A stretch of DNA of 64,000 bases from Solirubrobacter ginsenosidimutans. Lineage in GTDB: Bacteria; Actinomycetota; Thermoleophilia; Solirubrobacterales; Solirubrobacteraceae. This document shows positions 17,624-25,724 of this stretch, piece by piece. Below the pieces are notes generated by a model, which worked only from the letters and a program-made list of their open reading frames with translations, searched no databases and had not been told where the DNA came from. A program made the position numbers and the translations under genes. Numbering within the stretch: the first letter of the stretch is position 1; the number at the start of each line of letters is the position of its first letter. Location of the stretch: NCBI RefSeq assembly GCF_027587205.1, contig NZ_JAPDOD010000039.1, positions 1 to 64,000 on the forward strand. Reading direction: 5' to 3'.

Positions 17624-18300
17624 GCCTCCACCAGGCGCCGTTCCGGCAGCGCGGAGAGCCAGTCGCGGAACGCGTCGACGCCCTCGCCGGTGCGGGCGCT
17701 CGTGAGCAACACCGGCACGCCCGGGTGCACCGTCTCCAGATACCCCCGCCACTTCTCGACGTCGAAGTCGACATGCGGCAAGAGGTCGATCTTGTTGAGC
17801 ACCACGAGCTCGCAGGCGCGGAACATCAGCGGGTACTTCAACGGCTTGTCGGCGCCCTCGGTGACGGAGGCGACCATCACCCGCGCGTCCTCACCCACGC
17901 GGAACTCCGCCGGGCACACGAGGTTGCCGACGTTCTCGATCACCAGCAGGTCGATCTCCTCGAGGGGGATCGACGGCAGCGCGGAGCGCACCATGTTCGC
18001 GTCGAGATGACACTCCCCACCGAACCCGGCCGACGTCTGCAGCTGCGTGACCGGGACGTGCAACGAGGCGAGCCGATCGGCGTCGAGCGTGCCCTGCACG
18101 TCGCCCTCCAGCACGCCCGCGCGGACGCCGCCGAGGTCGCGCAGCACCCACTCCAGCAGCGCGGTCTTCCCCGCCCCGGGCGCGCCCATCAGGTTCGCGA
18201 CGCTCACCCCGGCGCGGTCGAAGTCGTCCCGGTTGGCGCGCGCGATCGTGTTGTTGGCGTCGAGCGCGTCCTCGACGATCCTCACCCGGACCCGGTGCAT
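17620..18300 (-). CDS. hypB: Hydrogenase nickel-incorporation GTPase HypB
   Basis: HypB delivers nickel to the hydrogenase large subunit together with HypA, using GTP hydrolysis. The protein (226 aa) has P-loop GAPGAGKTALLE, metal-site region GGECHLDANMV, ENVGNLVCPAEF, and the guanine-specificity VVLNKIDLLP. The His-rich N-terminal nickel store found in some HypB proteins is absent. Its ATG lies directly after the stop of the 35-residue gene. Confidence 0.97.
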   Translation of the reverse strand: MHRVRVRIVEDALDANNTIARANRDDFDRAGVSVANLMGAPGAGKTALLEWVLRDLGGVRAGVLEGDVQGTLDADRLASLHVPVTQLQTSAGFGGECHLDANMVRSALPSIPLEEIDLLVIENVGNLVCPAEFRVGEDARVMVASVTEGADKPLKYPLMFRACELVVLNKIDLLPHVDFDVEKWRGYLETVHPGVPVLLTSARTGEGVDAFRDWLSALPERRLVEA

Positions 18301-18408
18301 CTACATCGCCCGGACCTTCAGGTACCGCTTGATCTCGGGCAACATGGCCGCCGCCAGCGCACCCCCCAGGGCCACCAGTCCGCCGATCACGATGATCGCG
18401 TTCTTCAT
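18301..18408 (-). CDS. 35-residue membrane protein of the hydrogenase operon (DUF6893-like)
   Basis: A short gene: one hydrophobic helix (AIIVIGGLVALGGALAAAML) followed by a basic tail (PEIKRYLKVRAM). A strong AAAGGAG ribosome site precedes the ATG, which overlaps the protease stop (ATGA); hypB begins right after its TAG. Small actinobacterial proteins ending in a LP-x-x-RRY-x-x-x-R-x-M tail are grouped as DUF6893, and this one looks alike, from memory. Tight coupling on both sides argues that it is translated. It may anchor or assist the hydrogenase at the membrane, but that is a guess. Confidence 0.72.
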   Translation of the reverse strand: MKNAIIVIGGLVALGGALAAAMLPEIKRYLKVRAM

Positions 18409-19070
18409 CCCAACTCCTTTCGCAGGACTTCTTCGAGCAGCTTCTCGGCCCCATCCAACGCCGCCTGCACCGGATCGCTGAGGCCGGTGAACTCCTCCAC
18501 GGCGGCCGGCTCACAGCCGAGGACCAGCGTCCGCGGCAGCTCCCCGCCGAGCGTCTTGGCCAGTGCCAGCACGGAGACGGGGTGCATCGCGTGCGCGTCC
18601 ACGTCGAGCGGCACGCCGTCCAGATCCGGCTCGATCAGGTAAAGCGTCCCCGGAGCCGACCCGCGCGGCGTCGCGTCGAGGAACACGACGACGTCGTAGT
18701 CGGCGAGCGCGTAGGCCAGGTCCATGCCGCGGATCCCGAAGTCCGCGACGTCGACCCCCTCGAAGGACACGCGCCGAGCGAGCTCGCACCCGAACCCGTC
18801 GTCACCGAGGAAGACGTTGCCGATCCCCGCCACGAGCACCCGCAACGGGAACACCTCGGCGGGGGTGAAGAAGAACCGGTGCCCGCGCTCACCGAGGTCG
18901 CGCCCCGGGTCGTCGTCGACGAGCACGCCGACGAACACGCGGCCCTCCATGTCGGTCTCGACCACGTCGACGACCGCGGTCTTGCCCGCCAGCGCGAGGT
19001 CGAAGACGTCGCCGCCCACACGCGGGCGCAGCTTCACCCGCGTTCCGACCGGTATCCCGACAACGTCCAC
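18405..19070 (-). CDS. Hydrogenase maturation protease with N-terminal extension
   Basis: This endopeptidase (HyaD/HycI family) trims the C-terminus of the large subunit after metal insertion. The family core starts near residue 78 with VLVAGIGNVFLGDDGFG (metal-binding Asp) and continues with FGIRGMDLAYAL, VVFLDAT and HAMHPVSVL (His ligand). The first about 75 residues are an extra beta-rich domain (GTRVKLRPR, AVVDVVETDMEG, HRFFFTPAEVFPL) seen in actinobacterial homologues. GTG 19070 has AGGAG upstream and gives 221 aa. It overlaps the preceding gene by 37 bp. Confidence 0.9.
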   Translation of the reverse strand: MDVVGIPVGTRVKLRPRVGGDVFDLALAGKTAVVDVVETDMEGRVFVGVLVDDDPGRDLGERGHRFFFTPAEVFPLRVLVAGIGNVFLGDDGFGCELARRVSFEGVDVADFGIRGMDLAYALADYDVVVFLDATPRGSAPGTLYLIEPDLDGVPLDVDAHAMHPVSVLALAKTLGGELPRTLVLGCEPAAVEEFTGLSDPVQAALDGAEKLLEEVLRKELG

Positions 19071-19759
19071 AGCTGCTCCTCGGTCAGGTTCTCCGTGCGT
19101 TCCAGGACCTCGCGAGTGCGCGGATCGGCGCGCATCTCCTCCTTCTCCCAATCGGAGAGCGCGAGGATGTTCAAAGCCAGCAGGCCGTCGATCTCGCCGC
19201 CGTCGAAGAGGTCACCGGGCGACTCCGGCGCGATCCGCGGATGGTCCTCGAGGATGATCGGCGACGCCAGCATCGAGTCATCACCGACGAGCACGGGCCA
19301 CAACCCGACGTGCGAGCACCCGGCGGCCTCGGTGGCCGAGACGAAGCGCCCACCGACGAGCAGCGCGTGCGTCGAGCAGAGCGCATGGCGCAGCGCCTCC
19401 TCTCGCGCGTCGCCGACCCACGGCGCCGTGTTGCGAATCGTCACCGTCAGCCGCTGCCCCGAGACGTCGACCTCGACCACACCCGCGACCCCGTCGAACG
19501 CGAACGCACCGCGCCCCACCGAGCGCTCGACGCCTTCCTCCAGGAAACGCACCGTCACATCGACGTCATGCGGATCGCTCTCCAAGAGCACCTCCGTGCG
19601 CATCAGCGAAGCGTCGTCGGGATGCAGCGCGCTCCACGCCGGCGGGAACACGCAGCCGAACGTCCACCGGCGCTGGTTCTTCAACGCGCTCGGCCGGTAC
19701 GGCCAGAGCATGTAGCCCTCGTACATGACCGCGTCCGCGAGCGTGCGCAGGTCGCTCAT
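19034..19759 (-). CDS. Conserved protein of group 1h hydrogenase operons, function unknown
   Basis: This 241-residue protein starts with ATG 19759, in an ATGA overlap with the DUF6084 gene. The N-terminal LADAVMYEGYMLWPYRPSALKNQRRWTFG is distinctive and, from memory, recurs in proteins encoded beside actinobacterial-type hydrogenases. No catalytic motif, signal peptide or membrane helix was recognised. The C-terminal part is acidic and helical (LALNILALSDWEKEEMRADP). Its place between DUF6084 and the protease suggests a role in assembly or electron transfer of the hydrogenase; this is inference from position. Confidence 0.78.
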   Translation of the reverse strand: MSDLRTLADAVMYEGYMLWPYRPSALKNQRRWTFGCVFPPAWSALHPDDASLMRTEVLLESDPHDVDVTVRFLEEGVERSVGRGAFAFDGVAGVVEVDVSGQRLTVTIRNTAPWVGDAREEALRHALCSTHALLVGGRFVSATEAAGCSHVGLWPVLVGDDSMLASPIILEDHPRIAPESPGDLFDGGEIDGLLALNILALSDWEKEEMRADPRTREVLERTENLTEEQLWTLSGYRSERG

Positions 19760-20373
19760 AGGCCCAGCGCCTCCAGCGCGTCGTCCCACGACGCCAGCGC
19801 GTTGCGCGACTTGTAGGCCGAGAGGCGGTCGAAGCTCTCCTTGCTCAGGCGCACCCACGCCGTACCGCGGAAGTAGCGCTCCATCGTCTCCTTCCACACC
19901 TGGACCGGCAGTCGGTACTCCGCCTCGCTCTCCCAGGACAACCGCGTCGTCTGCAGCTCACCGGCGCCTCCCGTGTAGAACACGCTGCCGCTGAAGAGGA
20001 ACTCGAGCGGCACCTCGCCGTCGCTCAACGCGTCCAAGTACCGCGACGCCGTCACCTCGAGGTCGTACGAGCACGGCACGTCGACATCGACCACCGTCGA
20101 GCCCTCGAAGGCCGGGACGACGAGCGTCGTCCGCGTCCACAGCAAAGTCCGCAGCGTCGTGCCCCAATCCGCGGTCGGCCCGAAGAGCTCGAACAGCCGG
20201 TCGTGCGCGCTCGCGTCGTACCCGCGCCGGCGCGCCGCGATCTGGATCTGCACGTCGAGCAGCACCGAGCGCACGGGCGTCTCCGACGTCACGCCGAGCG
20301 CGAAGCGCAGCGTCGGCACCGCGGTGTGCTCGACCCGCGCGGCGCCTTCGACGGAGAAGCCCAGCTCGATCAC
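19756..20373 (-). CDS. DUF6084 family protein
   Basis: This is a 205-residue protein that looks like DUF6084, a family with no known activity found in hydrogenase loci. Recognisable parts are the LLDVQIQIAARRRGYD segment, LLWTRTTLVVPAFEGS, CSYDLEVTASRYLDAL, and FLFSGSVFYTG. The fold seems beta-rich with no membrane helix. The start is GTG 20373, overlapping the stop of the 56-residue gene (GTGA). Assignment is from recalled family features and context. Confidence 0.78.
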   Translation of the reverse strand: MIELGFSVEGAARVEHTAVPTLRFALGVTSETPVRSVLLDVQIQIAARRRGYDASAHDRLFELFGPTADWGTTLRTLLWTRTTLVVPAFEGSTVVDVDVPCSYDLEVTASRYLDALSDGEVPLEFLFSGSVFYTGGAGELQTTRLSWESEAEYRLPVQVWKETMERYFRGTAWVRLSKESFDRLSAYKSRNALASWDDALEALGL

Positions 20374-20540
20374 GCGGGCGAGAGATTTGGCATCCGCGGA
20401 TCGATCGGCTCTCGCGCGGCGGCGTTGATGCCGGTCGAGCGCGCCTGCGTCGACGTGCCGTCCGCCTTATGCGCGGCGGCCATCTTCTCGTAGTTGCCCT
20501 TCGAGTTGCCCTGCTTGATGCCGTCCACGTGCGTGCTCAC
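20370..20540 (-). CDS. 56-residue protein of the hydrogenase operon
   Basis: This short gene was found by reading the gap. GTG 20540 has AAGGAG upstream and overlaps the DUF5947 stop, and its own stop overlaps the DUF6084 start. The product is polar: VDGIKQGNSKGNYEKMAAA, then TSTQARSTGINAAAREP, ending IDPRMPNLSPA. The sequence is hydrophilic and probably unstructured. Comparable short proteins with a C-terminal DPRMPNL occur in related hydrogenase operons as far as I recall. Its coupling to both neighbours supports expression; function unknown. Confidence 0.75.
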   Translation of the reverse strand: MSTHVDGIKQGNSKGNYEKMAAAHKADGTSTQARSTGINAAAREPIDPRMPNLSPA

Positions 20541-21049
20541 CCTCGGCTCCTTCGGTCCAGTCCCGCGAAGAACGTGTCCAGCTCGCGCCGGACCTCAGCA
20601 CCGCCGGTGAGCCCGCGCCAGTGGGTGCGAACCACGCCGACGAGGGCGAAGCACACGTCGATCCCCACGATCCAGGCATGCCCGCGGTTGACGAGCAGCG
20701 CCTCGACGTCGTCGGCGAGCTCGACCCCGGGGTCGACCGCCAGCAGCGACTCGGTCGGGCCGACCGGGCTCGGATAGAACGCCTTCGTCGCGCCGTTGAT
20801 CCGGACGCAGAACACGATCTCGACCGGCAGCCCGAGATCGATGTCGCCCACCCGCCGCACGTCGCCCGGGATCAGCTTCATCCGGTCCGAGCGCTCGAAC
20901 AGCAGCCCGCACGGCCGGCACGCGCATTTGACGTCGCGTGTGGCGAGCTCGAGCACGTGCCGGTGGTCCGCCGGGATCGGCGTGCCGCACAGCTCGCAGT
21001 GCTCGAGCGCCGCCTCGCGCTCGACCGTCGAGCGCTGCGCGAGGCGCAT
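20537..21049 (-). CDS. DUF5947 family protein with two CxxC pairs
   Basis: The 170-residue protein has an N-terminal zinc- or rubredoxin-like site: CELCGTPI near residue 20 and CACRPCGLLF near 45. A beta-rich body follows (VEIVFCVRINGATKAFYPSP, VEALLVNRGHAWIVGIDVCF). This fits DUF5947, a family linked to group 1h hydrogenases. A metal-binding or electron-transfer role is plausible but unproven. The ATG at 21049 shares one base with the stop of the NifU-like gene (TGATG), so it is co-translated. Confidence 0.8.
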   Translation of the reverse strand: MRLAQRSTVEREAALEHCELCGTPIPADHRHVLELATRDVKCACRPCGLLFERSDRMKLIPGDVRRVGDIDLGLPVEIVFCVRINGATKAFYPSPVGPTESLLAVDPGVELADDVEALLVNRGHAWIVGIDVCFALVGVVRTHWRGLTGGAEVRRELDTFFAGLDRRSRG

Positions 21050-21531
21050 CAGCCCGCTTGAGGCACCGGGCATGCGATCTCGATCTGCAGCAGTCCGGAG
21101 GGAGCCGTGGCGCCCTCCGCCTCGACCCGCTCGACGTCCGGCGCCGCCCGCGCGATCGCATCCTCGACCGCGGTCGTCAGCGTCAGCGCGGAGGACGGAC
21201 AACCGTTGCACGCGCCCTCCAGTCGCAGCCGCACGACGCCGTCGGAGACATCCAGCAGCTCGACGCCGCCACCGTGCGCGACCAGGTAGGGCCGGACCTC
21301 GTCGAGCGCGCCCAGCACCCGCTCGCGCACCGGCACCGGATGCAGCCCGTGCAGGAGCAGCAGGTGCGCGACCAACTCGTCCTCGACCGGCACCGAATCG
21401 GCCGCCACGATCCGCGACAGCCCCTCGCCGTACATGTCCAGCAGCGCCTGTACCAACTCGGTCGCGACCTCGCGCTCACGCGGTGGGAACGTCTCGACCT
21501 GATCGAGCAGCGCCTCGACTTCTTCGAGCAT
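21049..21531 (-). CDS. NifU C-terminal domain protein of the hydrogenase operon
   Basis: This is a 160-residue protein. The N-terminal helical part (about 1-75) is followed by a NifU/NfuA-type domain: VRPYLVAHGGGVELLDV and RLRLEGACNGCPSSALTL, with the CxxC iron-sulfur ligands. NifU-like domains carry or transfer Fe-S clusters; here it may load clusters on the small subunit or act as an electron carrier. It overlaps by one base the large subunit stop and the DUF5947 start. Confidence 0.88.
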   Translation of the reverse strand: MLEEVEALLDQVETFPPREREVATELVQALLDMYGEGLSRIVAADSVPVEDELVAHLLLLHGLHPVPVRERVLGALDEVRPYLVAHGGGVELLDVSDGVVRLRLEGACNGCPSSALTLTTAVEDAIARAAPDVERVEAEGATAPSGLLQIEIACPVPQAG

Positions 21532-23324
21532 CAGCCGTGCTCCCCGAACATCGGCGAGTGCACCTGCTTGATGGTCTTGCCGTTCCCGAGGTACATGTGC
21601 ACGCCACACGGCAGGCACGGGTCGAACGAGCGGACCGCGCGCATGATGTCGATCCCGCGGAAGTTCTCGGCATCGGCCTCCTCGAAGATCGGCATGCCGT
21701 TGCACGCGTCCTCGTACGGTCCGGGGGTGCCGTAGGAGTCGGTCGGCGAGCCGTTCCACGGCGTCGGCGGGTACGGGTGGTAGTTGGCGATCTTGCCGTC
21801 GCGGACGACCATGTGATGCGAGAGCACGCCGCGCACCGCCTCGTGGAAGCCGCAGCCGATCGCGTCGTCGGGCACGTCGAAGTTCTCGAACGTCTTCGTC
21901 CGCCCCGCGCGGATCTCCTCGAACGCCTTGTCGAGGAAGTGGAACGCGCAGCCCGCGGCGTAGGCGACGAAGTAGATCCGCGCGCGGTCGCGCTCGATCG
22001 CGTTGGACCACTGCGGGATCTTCCACTCGAGCTGCATCTCAGGGGTATCCGGCGTTTTGGGGAGCGTGATCTCGACCGAGTGGCCGGTCGCGTTGACCAT
22101 CGGGATGTGGACCTTGTTGGCGAGCGCCGTGGACCACAGCCGCGCGATCGCCCCGCCGCCCGTGTCCATCGCCAGGTAGTCGCCGGTGCGCTGGTCGAAC
22201 CAGCGCGGGCTCATCACCCACGAGTAGTTGCCGCCGTCGAGGTCGCGCTTCTGCGGCGCCGGGGTCGTGGTCTGGTTCCACGGGTGGCGCTTGTCGACGG
22301 GGTTGCCGAGCGGGTCCTTGGGCACGAAGACCTCGCCGCTGCCCTCCCAGTCCTTGTAGTAGGACGAGCCGAGCAGGATCCGGATGCCGAGGTTGATGTC
22401 CACGAGGTTCGTGGTCACCAGCTCGCCGTCGACGACGATCCCTGGGGTGACGAACATCTCGTTGCCCCAGTCGCCCATCGTCTTGTAGTCGTACGTGCAG
22501 AAGTCGGGGTTGTTGAACGCGCCCCAGCAGTTCAACAACACCCGCCGGCGCCCGACCTCCTCATAGCCCGGCAGCGCCTCGTAGAAGAAGTCGAAGACGT
22601 CGTCGTTCATCGCGACGGCCTTCTTGATGAAGTCCAGGCAGCGCAGGAGCCGCGACTGGTAGTCGGTGAGCAGCGTGGGCGTGGCGACGGTGCCGACGCC
22701 GCCGGGATAGATCGTGGACGGGTGCACGTGGCGCCCCTCCATCAGGCAGATCATCTCGCGCCCGATCCGGCTCATGTGCAGGGCCTCGCGGTACGTCGCG
22801 CCCGTGAACGGGTTGTACGACGTCATGATGTCCGCGATCGTCTTGTAGCCGTGGTGCTCGACGCCCGGCGCGGCGGTGTTCTGCGCCTTCGCCCACACGC
22901 CCGGGTTGGTCTCCTTGACCATCTGCTCGCAGAAGTCGACGAAGACGAGATTGTCCTGGAAGATGATGTGGTCGAAGATGTACTCGGCGGCCTCGCCGAG
23001 GTTGACGATCCACTCGGCCAGCGGCGGCGGCTTGACGCTGTAGGCCATCTGCTGCGCGTAGCACGAGCAGACCGCGTGGTTGTCGCCGCAGATGCCGCAG
23101 ATGCGGCTGGTGATGAAGTGGGCGTCGCGCGGATCCTTGCCCTTCATGAACACGCTGTAGCCGCGGAACAGCGATGACGTCGCCTTGCAGCTGACGACCT
23201 CGCGCCGGTCGAAGTCGATCTTCGTGTAGATGCCGAGGTTGCCGACGATGCGGGTGATCGGGTCCCACGACATGTCGACGATGCGGCCCGCCTCAGGCTT
23301 GACGGGTTCTCGTGTGGCGGCCAT
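21531..23324 (-). CDS. hhyL: [NiFe] hydrogenase large subunit, group 1h type
   Basis: The catalytic subunit (597 aa) binds the Ni-Fe(CN)2CO site. L1 motif is SRICGICGDNHAVCS (about residues 75-88) and L2 is SFDPCLPCGVH near the C-terminus, giving four cysteine ligands. The RICGICGDNHA form is typical of group 1h (old group 5) high-affinity enzymes that scavenge atmospheric H2. About 20 residues follow the L2 His and would be removed by the protease at 18405. The small subunit lies just upstream with a 3-bp gap. No signal peptide. Confidence 0.96.
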   Translation of the reverse strand: MAATREPVKPEAGRIVDMSWDPITRIVGNLGIYTKIDFDRREVVSCKATSSLFRGYSVFMKGKDPRDAHFITSRICGICGDNHAVCSCYAQQMAYSVKPPPLAEWIVNLGEAAEYIFDHIIFQDNLVFVDFCEQMVKETNPGVWAKAQNTAAPGVEHHGYKTIADIMTSYNPFTGATYREALHMSRIGREMICLMEGRHVHPSTIYPGGVGTVATPTLLTDYQSRLLRCLDFIKKAVAMNDDVFDFFYEALPGYEEVGRRRVLLNCWGAFNNPDFCTYDYKTMGDWGNEMFVTPGIVVDGELVTTNLVDINLGIRILLGSSYYKDWEGSGEVFVPKDPLGNPVDKRHPWNQTTTPAPQKRDLDGGNYSWVMSPRWFDQRTGDYLAMDTGGGAIARLWSTALANKVHIPMVNATGHSVEITLPKTPDTPEMQLEWKIPQWSNAIERDRARIYFVAYAAGCAFHFLDKAFEEIRAGRTKTFENFDVPDDAIGCGFHEAVRGVLSHHMVVRDGKIANYHPYPPTPWNGSPTDSYGTPGPYEDACNGMPIFEEADAENFRGIDIMRAVRSFDPCLPCGVHMYLGNGKTIKQVHSPMFGEHG

Positions 23325-23327
23325 CGG

Positions 23328-24359
23328 TCAGCTCCTCCAGGTCGGCTTGAAGCCGGTCGTCAGCTCGTTGCCGTTGTGGCGCCACTTCGGCTCCTTGTTG
23401 ACGGTCTTGTTGGTGATCGAGCGCAGGCGCCGGATCGCCTTGCCATAGGCGCCGATGACGTTCGAGGAGATGGCCGCGCCGGGCGGCGCGTCCATGAACG
23501 GCATGAACTTGTCGGGGAAGCCGGGCATCGTGCAGCCGATGCAGATGCCGCCCACGTTGGGGCAGCCGCCGAGGCCGTTCATCCACCCGCGCTTGGGGAC
23601 GTTGCAGTTGACCACCGGCCCCCAGCAGCCGACCTTCACCAGGCACTTGGGCGAGTTGTAATCGGCGGCGAAGTCGCCCTGCTCGTAGTAGCCCGCGCGG
23701 TCGCAGCCCTCGTGCACGGTCTTGCCGAAGATCCACGTCGGGCGCAGCTGGTCGTCGAGCGGGATCACGGGCGCGAGACCGGCCGCTTCGTAGAGCAGCC
23801 AGACCAGCGTCTCCATGAAGTTCTCGGGCTGGACCGGGCAGCCGGGGACGTTGACGATCGGCAGGCCACCGGCGGAGCGGAAGTCCCAGCCGAGGTAGTC
23901 GGCGAGGCCCATGCAGCCGGTCGGGTTGCCCGCCATCGCGTGGATGCCGCCGTAGGTGGCGCAGGTGCCGATCGCGACGACGCCCCACGCCTTCGGCGCG
24001 AGCTGGTCGATCCACCAGTTCAGCGTCAGCGGCTCGCCGGTCGCCTCGTCGTTGCCGAACGACGTCCAGTAGCCGTCGCCGTTGATGTTCTCGTTGGGGA
24101 TCGAGCCCTCGATGACGAGCACGAACGGGAGCGTGGCCTCGCCGCGGGCGGCCGCCCGGAACGGCGTCAGGAACTCCTCCCCGCCGAGCGTGGGCGAGAG
24201 CACCTTGTTGTGCAGGTTGACCTTCGGAAGCCCCGGAATGGCACCGAGGAGCACGTCCTCGATGCTCGGCTGGCCGGCGGCCGTGACCGAGACAGAGTCG
24301 CCGTCGCAGCTCATCCCCTCCGAGATCCAGAGGATGTCGACCTCCTCAACTCCGGCCAC
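23328..24359 (-). CDS. hhyS: [NiFe] hydrogenase small subunit, group 1h type
   Basis: This electron-transfer subunit (343 aa) holds the Fe-S clusters. The proximal cluster region reads LWISEGMSCDGDSVS, where the Cys-x-Asp pattern matches the 3Cys-1Asp ligation known for actinobacterial (group 1h) hydrogenases. Further cysteines are in AIGTCATYGG, VPGCPVQPENFMETL, HEGCDRAGYYEQGDF, CLVKVGCWGP, and GGCPNVGGICIGCTMPGFPD. There is no Tat signal peptide, as expected for this group. The start overlaps hypA by 14 bp. Confidence 0.96.
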   Translation of the reverse strand: MAGVEEVDILWISEGMSCDGDSVSVTAAGQPSIEDVLLGAIPGLPKVNLHNKVLSPTLGGEEFLTPFRAAARGEATLPFVLVIEGSIPNENINGDGYWTSFGNDEATGEPLTLNWWIDQLAPKAWGVVAIGTCATYGGIHAMAGNPTGCMGLADYLGWDFRSAGGLPIVNVPGCPVQPENFMETLVWLLYEAAGLAPVIPLDDQLRPTWIFGKTVHEGCDRAGYYEQGDFAADYNSPKCLVKVGCWGPVVNCNVPKRGWMNGLGGCPNVGGICIGCTMPGFPDKFMPFMDAPPGAAISSNVIGAYGKAIRRLRSITNKTVNKEPKWRHNGNELTTGFKPTWRS

Positions 24360-24702
24360 TGGGCACCTCGCCTTCCATCGTCAGTGCGTCCACGAGCAAC
24401 TCCTCACCGCGGACCAGCTCGACATCCAGGCTCCCGCACGCCTCGCAGGCGAGCGGGAAGCCGGGCAGTTCACTCTCGATCCCGCAGCGCCGGCAGATCC
24501 CGGCGGCGGGAACCTCTTCCAGGAGCAGCTGCGCGCCCTGCGCCTCGGTCCCCTCCGCGACGAGGACGAACGCGAACTCCAGCGCGTCGGGCACGACCTG
24601 GCGCAGGTACCCGACCTTGACCTCGATGGTCTCGATCTGGCGGCCGCCCGCGTGGGCGGTCGCGATGCGCACGATGGCGTCGGCGATCGAGAGCTCATGC
24701 AT
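24346..24702 (-). CDS. hypA: Hydrogenase nickel chaperone HypA
   Basis: This 118-residue nickel-binding chaperone works with HypB. The N-terminal MHELSIA supplies His2 for nickel; zinc site is CRRCGIESEL and CEACGSLDVEL. Length is standard. ATG 24702 shares a base with the hypE stop (TGATG). Confidence 0.96.
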   Translation of the reverse strand: MHELSIADAIVRIATAHAGGRQIETIEVKVGYLRQVVPDALEFAFVLVAEGTEAQGAQLLLEEVPAAGICRRCGIESELPGFPLACEACGSLDVELVRGEELLVDALTMEGEVPSGRS

Positions 24703-25721
24703 CAGCAGATCCTCGGCAGCGGGTCGCCGACCAGCTCGTCCAGCACGCGCTTGCCGCCGAAGCTGGTCGCGACCAGGACCATGCCGGGTGGGTCGGTCTT
24801 GACCTCGCCGATGTCGACGAAGCCGGGCGCGACGAAGCCGGGTTCGACGATCGCGAGGAAGACGCCCTCGTTGGCGACGTACATCGGGTCGATGCCGAGC
24901 AGCTCGCAGGCGCCGGCGACCGCGGGCGCGACCGGCACCGCCGACTCCTGGATCAGCATCGCGACGCCGTCGTCGCGCGCGAGCTCGTTCAAGACGGACG
25001 CGACGCCGCCGCGGGTGGCGTCGCGCAGCCGGCGAACCGCGCCGAGCCCGAGGATCGCGTCGACGGCCGGCCACAGCGAGCGGGTGTCGGAGACGATCTC
25101 GTCGGAGTCGAGGTCGAACTCGCCGCGCGCGAGCATGATCGCGGTGCCGTGGGCGGCGATCGGGCCCGACAGCAGGATCCGGTCGCCGGGACGGGCGGGT
25201 TGGAACTGCGCGCGCTGGTCGCGCTGCCCGAGCCCCGTGGTCGTGATGTACATCCCGTCGGCGTGCCCGCGCTCGACGACCTTCGTGTCGCCGCCGACGA
25301 TCCTCACGCCCGCTTGCGTCGCCGCTCGAGCGATGGCGTCGACCTCGGCGCGCAACACGTCGCTCCCCAGCCCCTCTTCGAGGATCAGGCTCAACGTGAG
25401 CGCGAGCGGCTTCGCTCCGCCCATCGCGAGGTCGTTGACGGTGCCGTTGACCGCGAGCTCACCGATCGACCCACCCGGGAAGCGCAGCGGCTTGACCACG
25501 AACGCGTCGGTCGTGAGGGCGAGCTCGCCGATGGTGGCGGCGTCGTCGAGCGACTTGATCCCGAACGCGGGCGCGAGCAGCCCTTCGACCAGGCTGCGGG
25601 TGGCCTTCCCGCCGGCGCCGTGGGCCATCGTGATGCGCTCGTCGCGGAACTTCGCGCGCTTGCCCCGGGCGGTCTCGATGATCCCCAGGACCCGCTGCTC
25701 GCGTTCGGAGACGGAGGACAC
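24702..25721 (-). CDS. hypE: Hydrogenase maturation protein HypE
   Basis: This AIR synthase-like enzyme dehydrates the thiocarboxamide on its C-terminal Cys to thiocyanate. The protein (339 aa) shows ITMAHGAGGKATRSLVEG, TTDAFVVKPLRFPGG, VNGTVNDLAMGGAKPLAL, GDTKVVERG, RDATRGGVASVLNE and the terminal PRIC, the modified cysteine. The start is GTG 25721, 3 bp after the hypD stop. It accepts the carbamoyl group from HypF at 14355. Confidence 0.97.
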   Translation of the reverse strand: MSSVSEREQRVLGIIETARGKRAKFRDERITMAHGAGGKATRSLVEGLLAPAFGIKSLDDAATIGELALTTDAFVVKPLRFPGGSIGELAVNGTVNDLAMGGAKPLALTLSLILEEGLGSDVLRAEVDAIARAATQAGVRIVGGDTKVVERGHADGMYITTTGLGQRDQRAQFQPARPGDRILLSGPIAAHGTAIMLARGEFDLDSDEIVSDTRSLWPAVDAILGLGAVRRLRDATRGGVASVLNELARDDGVAMLIQESAVPVAPAVAGACELLGIDPMYVANEGVFLAIVEPGFVAPGFVDIGEVKTDPPGMVLVATSFGGKRVLDELVGDPLPRIC

Positions 25722-25724
25722 GGC

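Noticed and set aside
21531..24359. Hydrogenase of group 2a or 3
   Set aside because: RICGICGDNH with the SCDGD proximal site and the accessory gene set fit group 1h; no HoxFU-like or F420 subunits are present.
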